From Chloroflexus sp. Y-396-1 (lineage in GTDB: Bacteria > Chloroflexota > Chloroflexia > Chloroflexales > Chloroflexaceae): 64,000 nucleotides of DNA. Positions 52,911-62,767 of this stretch are shown here, piece by piece (the stretch's first letter is position 1; every line of letters begins with the position of its first letter). The stretch spans positions 124,001 through 188,000 of the forward strand of contig NZ_KI911784.1 in NCBI RefSeq assembly GCF_000516515.1, read 5' to 3'. Position numbers and translations under genes: made by a program. The notes under the pieces are model-generated. The model did no database searches. It saw only the letters and a program-made list of their open reading frames with translations, and was not told the origin of the DNA.

Positions 52911-53546
52911 TTACGGTGCGAGTCGTTCGCGCTGCCAACCATCATCACGACGAGTATAGCAGAGCCGATCATGCAAGCGCGAAGGCCGTCCCTGCCAGAA
53001 CTCAATCCGCTCCGGAATCACGCGGTAACCACCCCAAAACGGCGGTCGTGGCGGGTCTTGGTCGGCAAAACGAGCAGCGATTTCGGCCACCCGTTGTTCC
53101 AGTTCTGCCCGATCAGCAATTGGCCTGCTTTGTGGCGACGCCCACGCTCCAATGCGACTGTCCCGTGGTCGAGTAGCATAGTAAGCATCGGCCTCTTCAT
53201 CACTGACTTTTTCTGCATACCCTTCTACCCGCACCTGCCGTTCAAGTTCTGGCCAGTAAAAGACGAGGGCTACCGCAGGATTGACGGCCAATGCTTGTCC
53301 CTTCCGACTCTCGTAATTCGTAAAGAAGACAAAACCACGCTCATCTACCCCCTTTAACAAAACCATACGGGCCGAGGGGCGTCCATCAGGATCAATTGTC
53401 GCCAGAGTCATTGCATTCGGCTCAATTAAACCCGCTGCTAACGCTTCGTCGAACCAGCGCATAAACTGCACGATTGGATCCGGATCGGCCTCGGCTTCCG
53501 ATAAACCGCGTTGTGTATACTCCTTACGTAAATCGGCCAGACTCAT
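52911..53546 (-). CDS. pdxH: pyridoxamine 5'-phosphate oxidase
   Basis: A 211-residue FMN enzyme oxidising pyridoxine or pyridoxamine phosphate to pyridoxal phosphate. The motifs [58 protein letters not shown] and the C-terminal [19 protein letters not shown] are complete. ATG 53546 follows GGAG and gives the family's usual length. It lies 50 bp from the divergent unknown gene at 53596. Confidence 0.95.
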   Translation of the reverse strand: MSLADLRKEYTQRGLSEAEADPDPIVQFMRWFDEALAAGLIEPNAMTLATIDPDGRPSARMVLLKGVDERGFVFFTNYESRKGQALAVNPAVALVFYWPELERQVRVEGYAEKVSDEEADAYYATRPRDSRIGAWASPQSRPIADRAELEQRVAEIAARFADQDPPRPPFWGGYRVIPERIEFWQGRPSRLHDRLCYTRRDDGWQRERLAP

Positions 53547-53595
53547 CACATCACTCCATTTGCATAAGAACGCTGACTGAACTACAATAGCGCTA

Positions 53596-54171
53596 ATGAT
53601 GAACAATAGCGCTGCCATTTATGTTGCTCACACCAACCACGCTATCGTTGCAGAGGCGCTGCACAGGCTGCTCATCGAGCAGGGGTTCATTGCTGTTGAG
53701 CGCGCACCGCACGAGATAAGCGGCATTATCATGATACCTGATAAACCCTACCGCCATTTCTTCATTGCGCCATCAGCACGGGGATGGGTACCAATTTGGG
53801 AAGATCCACGTTACTTCGCCGACCGCACGATAGCAAAAGAACTGGCCAGCCGCCTACAAACGCGCAGTGTCTGGATTGAGGTAGGCGGGAATGGTGTGAG
53901 TTGGGCGCGTGGTCTATATGAAGGAGCGATTGTTCTTGAAGAACGGTTTGAAGCAGTCGAAACTATCTTCTACGGTGAACGGGGAGTCGTTCATTTAACG
54001 TTTGATCCCGATACCCTACCCGACGAATGGATTGCTCACCTCGGTTTACCCGATCCCGATTTGCACTATGAAGCCATTCTAGCCGGTGCTCAACCATCGG
54101 CTGGGCCACCGTTGCACCTGGTCGTGCAGCGTCGCGCTGGTGTTCCTGCGCCGAACACCATACGTGGCTAA
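53596..54171 (+). CDS. protein of unknown function
   Basis: A 191-residue soluble protein without signal peptide or membrane helix. I do not recognise the family. Features are [35 protein letters not shown] and [29 protein letters not shown], suggesting a compact alpha/beta domain. Its stop overlaps the start of the following glycosyltransferase (TAATG), so the two are translationally coupled, and it shares a divergent promoter region with pdxH. Confidence 0.75.
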   Translation: MMNNSAAIYVAHTNHAIVAEALHRLLIEQGFIAVERAPHEISGIIMIPDKPYRHFFIAPSARGWVPIWEDPRYFADRTIAKELASRLQTRSVWIEVGGNGVSWARGLYEGAIVLEERFEAVETIFYGERGVVHLTFDPDTLPDEWIAHLGLPDPDLHYEAILAGAQPSAGPPLHLVVQRRAGVPAPNTIRG

Positions 54172-55412
54172 TGCCCTGTACCGCTATGCCATACAACATT
54201 TTGATGATCGCCTCGACGAGTTTCTTTTCCGACTACGGTAATCATGTTCGTATTTTAGAAGAGATCCGTGCCCTGCAACGCCGTGGTCATCGTATTGTAC
54301 TGGTAACGTACCATAATGGCGATGATATTCCGGGGATCACCATTTACCGTTCGTGGGACGTCCCCTGGGTGAAACGCGCCGTTGTTGGATCATCACGCCA
54401 TAAGCTCTACCTCGATATTGGCCTGGGATGGCGCGCATTACGTACTGCCCTCCAGATACGACCCGATGTTATTCACGCCCACACTCACGAAGCGGCTGCT
54501 ATTGGGCTTCCGCTACAACGCCTACTGCGTCGGCCATTGATCCTCGATTACCAGGGCAGTATGACCAGCGAGATGCTTGATCACGGCTTCATTCGGCGCA
54601 GCAATCCTCTTTTCGTCCCTCTTACTCGTCTGGAACGCATGCTGAACCGCACCGCCGATGCGGTGATGACGTCGACCCACAATGCAGCCAATCTTCTCCG
54701 TCGTGATGGTTCGGTGGCGGAAGATCGCCTCTTCACTATCGCCGACGGCGTCGATACCGAGCGGTTTCGCCCCTTCGATGGTTCACCCGAATGGACAGCC
54801 CAACGCGCTGAGTTGCGCGCTCAGCTCGGTATTCCGTCGGATCGGCGGATCGTGGTCTATATTGGCTTGCTGGCCCCTTATCAGGGCACCAATCTGCTGC
54901 TCGAAGTGGCCCGGCATCTGTGTCAGCGCTATCCTGACCTCCATTTCTTGATCATGGGTCACCCTGATCCACAAAGCTACCGTAATCTGGCTGCCAGTTT
55001 GGGAATTGCCGATCACGTTACGCTTCCCGGTCGGATTATGTACCGTGATCTCCACAGTTATCTGGCGCTCGGTGAGGTTGCCGTTGCCCCGAAGATGAGT
55101 TTAACTGAGGGTAACGGCAAAATCGGCAACTATATGGCAATGGGTTTGCCCACTGTTGCCTTCGATACACCGGTGAACCGAGAGATTCTGGGGCCGTATG
55201 GCTTCTACGCCAAACTCGGCAGTGTAGCCGATTTTGCAGCCCAACTGGAATTAGCCCTGACGAATCGCGAGCTGGCAACCGAGCGTGCGGCAGGTGCGCG
55301 GGCAAGAGCAGTAGCAGAACTTTCGTGGGAACGGGCGGCGATTGCTATCGAAGCAATCTATGCGGCGGTGATCGCCCGCCGTCAACAATCAGATGAAGAA
55401 GATGAAGAATAG
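54171..55412 (+). CDS. glycosyltransferase family 4
   Basis: A 413-residue GT-B enzyme. The N-terminal part has ASTSFFSDYGNHVRILEEIRALQRRGH and HAHTHEAAAIGLPLQRLL; the donor part has VVYIGLLAPYQGTNLLLEVARHL, HVTLPGRIMYRDLHSYLALGEVAVAPKMSLTEGNGKIGNYMAMGLPTVAFD. In place of the strict EX7E motif it reads EGNGKIGNYMA, close to that of PIG-A-like members. An ATG 15 nt into the frame (MPYNILMIAS) is an alternative start. The acceptor is unknown. Confidence 0.88.
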   Translation: MPCTAMPYNILMIASTSFFSDYGNHVRILEEIRALQRRGHRIVLVTYHNGDDIPGITIYRSWDVPWVKRAVVGSSRHKLYLDIGLGWRALRTALQIRPDVIHAHTHEAAAIGLPLQRLLRRPLILDYQGSMTSEMLDHGFIRRSNPLFVPLTRLERMLNRTADAVMTSTHNAANLLRRDGSVAEDRLFTIADGVDTERFRPFDGSPEWTAQRAELRAQLGIPSDRRIVVYIGLLAPYQGTNLLLEVARHLCQRYPDLHFLIMGHPDPQSYRNLAASLGIADHVTLPGRIMYRDLHSYLALGEVAVAPKMSLTEGNGKIGNYMAMGLPTVAFDTPVNREILGPYGFYAKLGSVADFAAQLELALTNRELATERAAGARARAVAELSWERAAIAIEAIYAAVIARRQQSDEEDEE

Positions 55413-56531
55413 CCAACGTAGTGATATCTGCCCTGATGTATTCTGTGTCGTTTCGCTGAAGTATGGAACACGATCCAGCCAGAGATCGTTGATGAGAACT
55501 GGCATTGTCCGATGTCAGCTCTCTAACAGGGATAACAGGGATGAGTTCGCTCCCTGATCGCTATGGCGTGCTGATAAAGTCCGAAATGGATCGAAACAAC
55601 CCGTGAGTCGCAGAGATAGGAGAGAGGTCTGATACCCAGTTGGCACAGACAGGATCGGTATTAAAAGCCGATCCGCATCAGATCGTCGTGCATCCAAACG
55701 TAGGGACACAGCAGTGCTGTATCACCGGTAGGGACTCCTCCCCCAGCATGCCGTGCCCCTGCCGATGATACCGCCAGAGCATCGAACGCATGTGCATCCG
55801 GCAAGTCGTCTTCAATGATTTCTGCTGTAGCAGTTCCTGAAGCGCCAGGCTGATCGTGAATTGTGTTGCATCAATAGCTATCCCACCTCCCCCTTCCGCT
55901 CCCGCAGCGTGGGAGAGGAAGGGGGGCCGGGGGGAAGGTGAGGGCCGCCTCCCCCTTCCGCTCCCGCAGCGTGGGAGAGGAAGGGGGGCCGGGGGGAAGG
56001 TGAGGGCCGCCCTCACCCCCGGCCCCGCTCCCGCAGTGCGGGAGCGGGGTGATCTGAGTTGTAGCCTCGGTATCGTTGAACGACGCAGGCGAAGGATCTC
56101 CCCTGCTCCGCCCATCCTCCCCCTTCCGCTCCCGCAGCGTGGGAGCGGAAGGGGGCTGGGGGGAAGGTGAGGGCCGCCTCCCCCTTCCGCTCCCGCAGCG
56201 TGGGAGCGGAAGGGGGCTAGGGGGAAGGTGAGGGCCGCCTCCCCCTTCCGCTCCCTGCGTGAAAGAGGAAGGGGGGCCGGGGGGAAGGTGAGGGCCGCCC
56301 TCACCCCCGGCCCCGCTCCCGCAGTGCGGGAGCGGGGTGATCTGGGTTGTAGCCTCGGTATCGTTGAACGACGCAGGCGAAGGATCTCCCCTGCTCCGCC
56401 CATCCTCCCCCTTCCGCTCCCGCAGCGTGGGAGCGGAAGGGGGCTGGGGGGAAGGTGAGGGCCATCAGGCATGCTCCGCAGCACTGGCGCTGAAACCGTT
56501 GTAACCCGTTTCTATCGCATTGCGGATCGGA
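55413..56531. other. intergenic region dominated by a hairpin repeat array
   Basis: The left half (55413-55870) has no recognisable gene. The right half is the GC-rich array at 55887-56467. Long open frames exist on both strands across the array, but they are products of its composition. Confidence 0.6.
55887..56467. repeat. dense array of GC-rich palindromic modules
   Basis: Eight hairpin modules are visible, most centred on CGCTCCCGCAGCGTGGGAGCG or close variants and followed by GGGGGAAGGTGAGGGCC. Within it a 175-bp segment is duplicated directly (56001-56175 and 56289-56463) with only one difference noticed. The same tail (CATCAGGC-TGC-CCGCAGCACTGG) follows the hairpins in MITE copy A, so the array and the mobile element share parts. 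Confidence 0.88.
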
Positions 56532-58505
56532 TCAGCGATAAATCAAACGAATCGACTCAACGATAATCGTGCCCCCATCTCCTGCACTGACCGGGTCAAA
56601 GCGGATACCACCGATCCTTTCCATCTGTTCAGCTATGCCATCGAATGGGAGGCGGTAGGTGGTCATATCTGTACCTGGCACAAGTGTAAACGAGATTGAT
56701 CGTTCCTCACGCGCCTGGCCATTGAGATCGAGAAAGAATATTTGCGCCTCACGCGCATTGGTCGTTGCCGCCAGCTTTACCTCTACCGCAACAATATCAG
56801 CCGATGAGAGAAGTAACGGCGGACTATTCAACTTGGGATCAATCCCCGGAATGATATGCCAGCCCGAAGGCGTTATACGCTCCGATTCTACCTGCTCAGC
56901 GCGCCAACCCCAAAGTCCGCGGCGAAAATCCCATCCTTCACCGCCCGCCAATACATTGGCACGTGGAATAAACCGGTAGACTGGTAGATCGGCTGGTAAT
57001 GGTGCCATCCGCAACATCGACTGAATCGGTGCATAGCACGCAGATACCATTTCCGCAGTTAACCCAAAACGCTCGGCAGGTGTTGGTGGTTGACCAGGTG
57101 GCGCCGGTAGTGGTCGTTGTGCCTCATCGGCAATTAAGACGGCATAGCCAGCAGCGAGCACAGTTTCAATCCGCTGCTGAATACGAGCACAGGCTGCCGA
57201 CCAATCGCCGCTACTGGCTATCATCGCTTGATTGAGACCATAGACATTGGCGTGCCCCCAGTAATAAGGCAGATACAGTTCGAGCACGCCATCAGGCACG
57301 ATGATCAGATCGCCAGCTTGAGTTATTGCCGCCACCGACTCGGCAATTCGCCGTTGTAAATCACGATTAGGATCGCCCCGTTCGATGATAGTTGGCAAGT
57401 TAAGCACCAACATGACGATCACCAGCACGAGACCCGCTCGATAAATCCATTGAATCGTCAATACTGCACTGAACAAGAGTGCCAGTGGTGGCAGACTGGC
57501 AATCCAGAATTCGATGTTGTCAGGTTCCCACCAGAGAAAGAACAGACCGTACACTATCAACCAGCTCAGGACACCGATCAACAATGGACGAGGCAAGCGC
57601 GAAAACGCACTCCGGCCAGCCAGCAAGAGCACTATCCCACTTATGCCAATCACTGCCCCACCCCGCAGAGCAAGCGTTTCACTCCAACCCTTCAGCAGTC
57701 CGGTCAACTTATTTTGATCGATTGCTCCGCCCCAAAAACCGGTCCGGGCGTATCCGGTCAGCCATGTCCACACCTCAGACCAACTCCGCATTCCACTTAC
57801 CCCAAAGGCAACCCAGAGATACGCACTACCGACCACCGCCACCAGCGGTAACAGGTAAGCAACTCCAAGCTGGTAACGAAGCTGTTGCGTCTTTGTGCTC
57901 AACCCAATCGTCAGTAAAGCAGGCACCGCAAACAAGACATTTGTTTGGTGGCCTAGAACGGCAAAGCCATGAACCAGACCTAACCATACCGATAACTGCC
58001 ACGTCGGGGTCTGGACAATTCTGAACATCAGCCAGAGCGCAACGACGAGTGCCACCGCAGCAAGGGTGTACACTTCAACTTCAACGGCATAGTACCAGTA
58101 GGCATAGCTGAAACCCATGCCGGTGCTTGCTATCAATGCGGCGCCGGTTGACCGAGTGACTGCTCTGCAAACAACGAAAAGTATTGTCACCCCAATCGCA
58201 CCGGCAATCGCATTGACAAACTGAAGCCATACAGCAACACTACCTTGCCAACCAATACCGGTTGCCAATACCCGAATCACTGCACCCAAGGGGCCATATA
58301 ACAGGTGATGCGGATGAAACAACTCTGACCATGGCTTCCGGTCAACATCGAGAATGTACGAAAGAGCATCGAAGGTGTGCACATTGGTCAATGTTAAACC
58401 ATAGAGGGTAGAAAAAACCAGCAAGAGAATGAATACCAACCAGCGTAAGCTAATCCGCGACAGAACGGCACCAAACGTTGTCATAACAGTAGTTGAGTGA
58501 GACAT
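56532..58505 (-). CDS. GT-C type membrane glycosyltransferase-like protein
   Basis: About 657 residues; ATG 58484 and a longer frame to 58529 are alternatives. Some eleven membrane helices occupy residues 10-400. DALSYILDVDRKPWSELFHPHHLLYGPLG in the first outside loop, with an Asp early and an HPHH cluster, and GFSYAYWYYAVEVEVYTLAA resemble DUF2723/GT39-like proteins that use polyprenyl-linked sugars. The C-terminal 200 residues are a periplasmic beta-rich domain. No partner gene is adjacent. Confidence 0.75.
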   Translation of the reverse strand: MSHSTTVMTTFGAVLSRISLRWLVFILLLVFSTLYGLTLTNVHTFDALSYILDVDRKPWSELFHPHHLLYGPLGAVIRVLATGIGWQGSVAVWLQFVNAIAGAIGVTILFVVCRAVTRSTGAALIASTGMGFSYAYWYYAVEVEVYTLAAVALVVALWLMFRIVQTPTWQLSVWLGLVHGFAVLGHQTNVLFAVPALLTIGLSTKTQQLRYQLGVAYLLPLVAVVGSAYLWVAFGVSGMRSWSEVWTWLTGYARTGFWGGAIDQNKLTGLLKGWSETLALRGGAVIGISGIVLLLAGRSAFSRLPRPLLIGVLSWLIVYGLFFLWWEPDNIEFWIASLPPLALLFSAVLTIQWIYRAGLVLVIVMLVLNLPTIIERGDPNRDLQRRIAESVAAITQAGDLIIVPDGVLELYLPYYWGHANVYGLNQAMIASSGDWSAACARIQQRIETVLAAGYAVLIADEAQRPLPAPPGQPPTPAERFGLTAEMVSACYAPIQSMLRMAPLPADLPVYRFIPRANVLAGGEGWDFRRGLWGWRAEQVESERITPSGWHIIPGIDPKLNSPPLLLSSADIVAVEVKLAATTNAREAQIFFLDLNGQAREERSISFTLVPGTDMTTYRLPFDGIAEQMERIGGIRFDPVSAGDGGTIIVESIRLIYR

Positions 58506-58967
58506 TCCACATTGCACACAAAATACCACACGGACAGCTTCCCTATATACCTACTCTAGCGTCCTTAAGCTGCCCGAACGGCGTAATCAGACCCTCGCGA
58601 ACGATCAAAGTATCACAGTCACTTCTACCGGTATTCAAGAGAAATGCCAAGGCGAGTATAAAACCCTTGCTGCCGTTACTCTCTCTTGAATATTCCTTAC
58701 CAAAAGGGTGTTTACTCTACCGCCTCATTCCTCTCCCTCAAGGGGAAAAGAAGATGGCAAGGGGGAAGGTCAGGGAGCTGCCATGCCGTAAGCCGACCAC
58801 TCTAACGGTTGGACAACAATATAGACAGGATTCCACTCGTTCATAGCAAAACGAGACCGAAGACCCGCACTCCAAATCAAGAGACATTTCTCAGACACTC
58901 TTCTTGTTCCCTTGCCACATACCAGAAAGAAAAGTCGGCGATGGAGAGAGGTGAAACGACCTTCCCG
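58506..58967. other. intergenic region
   Basis: One weak hairpin module occurs at about 58728-58790 (CCTCTCCCTCAAGGGGAA, then GGGGGAAGGTCAGGG). Otherwise nothing recognisable. Confidence 0.35.
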
Positions 58968-59321
58968 CTACTCTACCGGTTGCACGACAATCTGATCACC
59001 GATCGTTGTTTGCGTCGCGGCAATCACCCCAACCGGCAATTCAAGCACATAACGAGCCTGGTGATGGCCGGCGTAGAGACGCCAGGGTGGCAGATTTGGA
59101 TAAAGCGCCACAACCTTCCCATGCCGATCAACGAAGATCGCATCGATAGCGAAGCGCATAAAGAGCATATGAATACTACTGCATGGTTCAATGAGCAATC
59201 CGCCATCAACCGGCAATGACTCGCGCCCCAACAGACCACGACCACGGGCCACAAACGAACGCGCCACCTCGCACTTGCGGGCAAGGATGGCGCGTCGCGT
59301 CTGATTAACAACTTGAACCAT
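58968..59321 (-). CDS. DUF192 family protein
   Basis: A 117-residue protein with the DUF192 core: RSFVARGRGLLGRESLPVDGGLLIEPCSSIHMLFMRFAIDAIFVDRHGKVVALYPNLPPW and YVLELPVGV. The function is not established. ATG 59321 was preferred; a GTG 24 nt upstream also lies in frame. Either start overlaps or abuts the TadC-like gene, so it is the last gene of the tad operon. Confidence 0.87.
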   Translation of the reverse strand: MVQVVNQTRRAILARKCEVARSFVARGRGLLGRESLPVDGGLLIEPCSSIHMLFMRFAIDAIFVDRHGKVVALYPNLPPWRLYAGHHQARYVLELPVGVIAATQTTIGDQIVVQPVE

Positions 59322-59328
59322 ACCGCTA

Positions 59329-60270
59329 TTAGTTCCCCATACCACTATTCATAACACCAAGTGCCTGCATAATCCTCGGCACAGCCGGCCCCAGAATAAC
59401 CACAAACAGGGCTGGGAAGATCAAGAACACCATCGGTATCAGCATCTTCACCGGCGCTTTCTGAGCTGCCTCTTCAGCCCGCTGGCGCCGGCGCACGCGC
59501 AACTGATCCGACTGAATACGCAGAATCTTCGACATCGACACACCCAATTGATCGGCTTGAATAACTGCCGATACGAAGGTTTGCACATCCTCAACGCCGG
59601 TACGAGTTACCAGATCGCGTAACGCTTCACGGCGGGTCCGTCCGAGACGAATATCCTGAAGTACGCGCTGAAACTCACGTGACAGCTCATTATCCCACTT
59701 TTGGGCGACCCGCTGGAGCGCCAGATCGAAAGCCAGACCTGCTTCAACACTGATACAGAGCAGATCAAGCGCATCAGGCAGCGCCTTGAGAATATTCTTC
59801 TTCCGTTCTTTGATCTTGCGGTCGAGCCAGATACCAGGCAGAATATAGCCGATCATTGCTGCGATCAAGGTTCCCATCAACGCCTGCATAAACGGCATGC
59901 GCCCGATAACCAGCAAGCCAACGACGACCAACAACGAAATCGCCAGCGCCATCCGCAGACCGATGAACATATTGGGTGTAATGTTACCGGGGTTTCCGGC
60001 CAACTGAAGGCTGATCCGCAAGCGTTCTTGATTCTGCTTCAGACCAAACCGCCCCAGCGTGGTTAGAATCGAGCGGAAGAGCGGCTTCAGCACCCGTTCA
60101 CGGAACGGTTGCTGCAACTCCAACTCTTCGAGCGACAGCGAGACATCAGTGTATTGCTCCAGCCGTTCACTGATCGCCTTCGACTGGTTCATTTGCCTGA
60201 CGGCAAAGATGATCAGTATCGAGCCTACCACCAAAATCAGGGCCACGATTGTTATATCAATCACAGACAT
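59329..60270 (-). CDS. tadC: TadC-like type II secretion F-domain protein
   Basis: 313 residues with a membrane helix near the N-terminus, paired helices in the middle (about 100-150) and a last pair at the end. The T2SSF domain (about 165-290) has ALPDALDLLCISVEAGLAFDLALQRVAQKW and VSAVIQADQLGVSMSKILRIQSDQLRVRRRQRAEEAAQKAPVKMLIPMVFLIFPALFVVI. It forms the inner-membrane platform of Tad/Flp pili or a type II-like system, together with TadB. It lies 9 bp after the tadB-like gene. Confidence 0.9.
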   Translation of the reverse strand: MSVIDITIVALILVVGSILIIFAVRQMNQSKAISERLEQYTDVSLSLEELELQQPFRERVLKPLFRSILTTLGRFGLKQNQERLRISLQLAGNPGNITPNMFIGLRMALAISLLVVVGLLVIGRMPFMQALMGTLIAAMIGYILPGIWLDRKIKERKKNILKALPDALDLLCISVEAGLAFDLALQRVAQKWDNELSREFQRVLQDIRLGRTRREALRDLVTRTGVEDVQTFVSAVIQADQLGVSMSKILRIQSDQLRVRRRQRAEEAAQKAPVKMLIPMVFLIFPALFVVILGPAVPRIMQALGVMNSGMGN

Positions 60271-60279
60271 CGCAGCACC

Positions 60280-61281
60280 TCACACTTCAATATCAATAAT
60301 CTTCTGAATCGCAAAGTAACCGAGGGCAATCATAAAGAGGGATGTCACCGGCATACAACACCAGGCTTCAGGTGGGAAACCAAAGGTGAAGAGAGGCGCC
60401 ATATAAGTAGGATTTACCACAGTAATGAACATCGCGAGGCCGATCGGCAAGCCGGTAATAATCCACGAAGAGATACGGCCCTGTGCAGTTAAGGTTGAAA
60501 TTTCACCCTTAATACGTACTCGTTCGCGGATAGTATGACCAATAGTATCGAGAATCTGCGCCAGATTACCTCCTACTTCCATCTGAATGCTGACCGCAGT
60601 GATCAGAAGGTCAAGGTCATCAGAGGGCACCCGTCGCAAGAGATTTTGCAACGCTTCTTCAGTCGAGCGACCCAGCCCTACTTCCTGGACAACACGGCGA
60701 AATTCGGTCGCAGCCGGTTCTGGAGCTTCACGCGCAACCATATCGAGGGTTTGCAAGAAGCTGTAACCGCCGCGGAGCGCATTCGCCATCATGGTGATCA
60801 CGTCACCTAATTGATTGTTAAACGCTTTCAACCGTTGCGCCGCCCGGACGTTCACATAGATGTTAGGTATAAATGAGAAAACAACCGCCCCAACGATTGC
60901 AGAGCCTATCTGAGCAGCGGGCGAAGCTCGACCGAGAATAAAGCCAAAGACTACCCCAAGCAGTGCAGCACCAAGCTTTAGTCCAATAAACTCGGCGACC
61001 GTCAGCTTCAAATCAGCACGCGCCAATTCTTGCTTGATCGAACTGCCCTGCTTACTCCGCGCCACAACCGAGTCAATGCGCTCAATAGCCTGACGGGTAA
61101 TCGGCTCATTCGAGCGTTCTTGTACGCGACCACCACCGGTATATGTCTCGAGCCGCTGCGAAACATCAGCCGTTGCCGATTGACGCATCAACAACACGAC
61201 TACGCCTATCAGCAGGAGCAAGAGCACGCCCAATCCAGCGAGCGTGACTGGCAACATATCCGGTGCGAGCAAGCGTTCCAT
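60280..61281 (-). CDS. tadB: TadB-like type II secretion F-domain protein
   Basis: 333 residues; membrane helices at about 10-30, 100-145 and at the C-terminus. The F domain (about 165-300) shows QLGDVITMMANALRGGYSFLQTLDMVAREAPEPAATEFRRVVQEVGLGRSTEEALQNLL and QMEVGGNLAQILDTIGHTIRERVRIKGEI. It pairs with TadC as the inner-membrane platform and is driven by the ATPase encoded just upstream. Confidence 0.9.
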   Translation of the reverse strand: MERLLAPDMLPVTLAGLGVLLLLLIGVVVLLMRQSATADVSQRLETYTGGGRVQERSNEPITRQAIERIDSVVARSKQGSSIKQELARADLKLTVAEFIGLKLGAALLGVVFGFILGRASPAAQIGSAIVGAVVFSFIPNIYVNVRAAQRLKAFNNQLGDVITMMANALRGGYSFLQTLDMVAREAPEPAATEFRRVVQEVGLGRSTEEALQNLLRRVPSDDLDLLITAVSIQMEVGGNLAQILDTIGHTIRERVRIKGEISTLTAQGRISSWIITGLPIGLAMFITVVNPTYMAPLFTFGFPPEAWCCMPVTSLFMIALGYFAIQKIIDIEV

Positions 61282-61323
61282 AACTGTGATGCCTCCTTCT
61301 CACGCCGACAATCGTCAGGAGTA

Positions 61324-62718
61324 TTAGAAGCTGAAACGTTCCGACGAACCAAAGATGGTCGGCGGTAGAAAGATATTAAGGGCCTCGAATTTCTCGAGAA
61401 AACGTGGGCGCACACCGGTTGGTCGCAACTGACCAACGATCTTCCCTTTTTCATCAATTCCGGTTTGCTCGAAGACGAAGATGTCTTGCAACACGACCAC
61501 GTCGCCTTCCATGCCGGCGACTTCGGTGATCTGAGTAACCTTCCGTGAGCCATCTTTCAAACGCGACTGCTGCACGAACACATGGATCGCCGAAGCAATC
61601 TGCTCGCGAATCGCACGGGCCGGCAGATCCATACCCGCCATCAAACACATTGTTTCGATTCGGCTCACCGCATCGCGTGGCGTATTAGCATGAATGGTTG
61701 TCATTGAGCCATCGTGACCGGTATTCATCGCCTGCAACATGTCGAGCGTCTCACCACCACGACACTCACCGACAATAATACGTTCAGGGCGCATGCGCAG
61801 ACAGTTAATGACCAGATCACGAATGGTCACTTCGCCCTTACCTTCTACATTCGGTGGCCGCGATTCGAGCGTTACGACGTGCTCCTGACGCAGTTGCAAT
61901 TCGGCTGCATTCTCAACTGTGATAATCCGCTCATCTTCGGGAATGAATGACGAAAGCACATTGAGCAACGTCGTTTTCCCCGATCCAGTTCCACCGGCAA
62001 CAACAATGTTCAAACGGGCCTGGACACAAGCAGCTAGAAAGTCGGCCATGTCTTGCGACATAGAACCGAATCGAACCAGATCCTGGACGGTCAGCTTGTC
62101 TTTGCGGAACTTGCGAATGGTGATCGTCGGCCCATTAAGCGCCAGCGGTCGAATAACAACGTTTACCCGCGAACCATCTTTCAAGCGAGCATCAACCATC
62201 GGCGATGATTCATCGACTCGACGCCCTAATGGTGCCACAATCCGGTCAATGATCCGCATGACGTGCTCATCATCGGTAAACGTAATATCAGTTTTGATCA
62301 ACTTCCCCTTCTTTTCGACGTAGACTTGCTTCGGGCCGTTGACCATAATTTCACTAACCTCATCATCGGCCAAAAGTGGTTCAATTGGACCAAGACCGAT
62401 GATGTCGGCAGCAATACTTTCAAAGAGTCGCTGGCGTTCACTGCGCGACAGAACAATACTTTCGCTATCAAGAATGGCGTTAAAGATCTCTTCGACCTGT
62501 TTACGCACTTTTGCCGGGTTACTCAAATCGATCTGTGGGTTTAGTTCATTAATCAAGCGATCCTGCACTCGCGAGCGAAGTTCGCGAAACGTCTCATCAT
62601 TACCGGAAATTCCAACCGACGGCAGTCGACCGGTTGCCTCTGGCCGAATCGGCGCTCGCGACAGAGTCGGTTCGGCAGGCGTCGGAACGCCTCCGCCAAT
62701 TCGCTTAAGCAATGACAT
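61324..62718 (-). CDS. cpaF: CpaF/TadA secretion ATPase
   Basis: A 464-residue type II/IV secretion ATPase. An N-terminal helical domain (about 35-130) leads to the RecA-like core: [17 protein letters not shown] (Walker A), the Asp box region [61 protein letters not shown] (Walker B and His box). It powers pilus assembly or retraction through TadB/C. About 42 bp separate it from tadB, and 49 bp from the CpaE-like gene. Confidence 0.95.
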   Translation of the reverse strand: MSLLKRIGGGVPTPAEPTLSRAPIRPEATGRLPSVGISGNDETFRELRSRVQDRLINELNPQIDLSNPAKVRKQVEEIFNAILDSESIVLSRSERQRLFESIAADIIGLGPIEPLLADDEVSEIMVNGPKQVYVEKKGKLIKTDITFTDDEHVMRIIDRIVAPLGRRVDESSPMVDARLKDGSRVNVVIRPLALNGPTITIRKFRKDKLTVQDLVRFGSMSQDMADFLAACVQARLNIVVAGGTGSGKTTLLNVLSSFIPEDERIITVENAAELQLRQEHVVTLESRPPNVEGKGEVTIRDLVINCLRMRPERIIVGECRGGETLDMLQAMNTGHDGSMTTIHANTPRDAVSRIETMCLMAGMDLPARAIREQIASAIHVFVQQSRLKDGSRKVTQITEVAGMEGDVVVLQDIFVFEQTGIDEKGKIVGQLRPTGVRPRFLEKFEALNIFLPPTIFGSSERFSF

Positions 62719-62767
62719 TGCGTTAACCTCCCTTTGTAAAACAACCGTCGGTTATGGACGCGACCAT

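Noticed and set aside
55678-56484. Long minus-strand frame (268 codons) with repeated PLPLPRCGSGRG-type sequence, and plus-strand frames across the same region
   Set aside because: It runs through the GC-rich palindrome array; the periodic protein simply reflects the DNA repeat, and frames exist on both strands.
57450-58024. Plus-strand frames opposite the GT-C gene
   Set aside because: Antisense shadows with Pro/Ser/Thr-rich low-complexity products.
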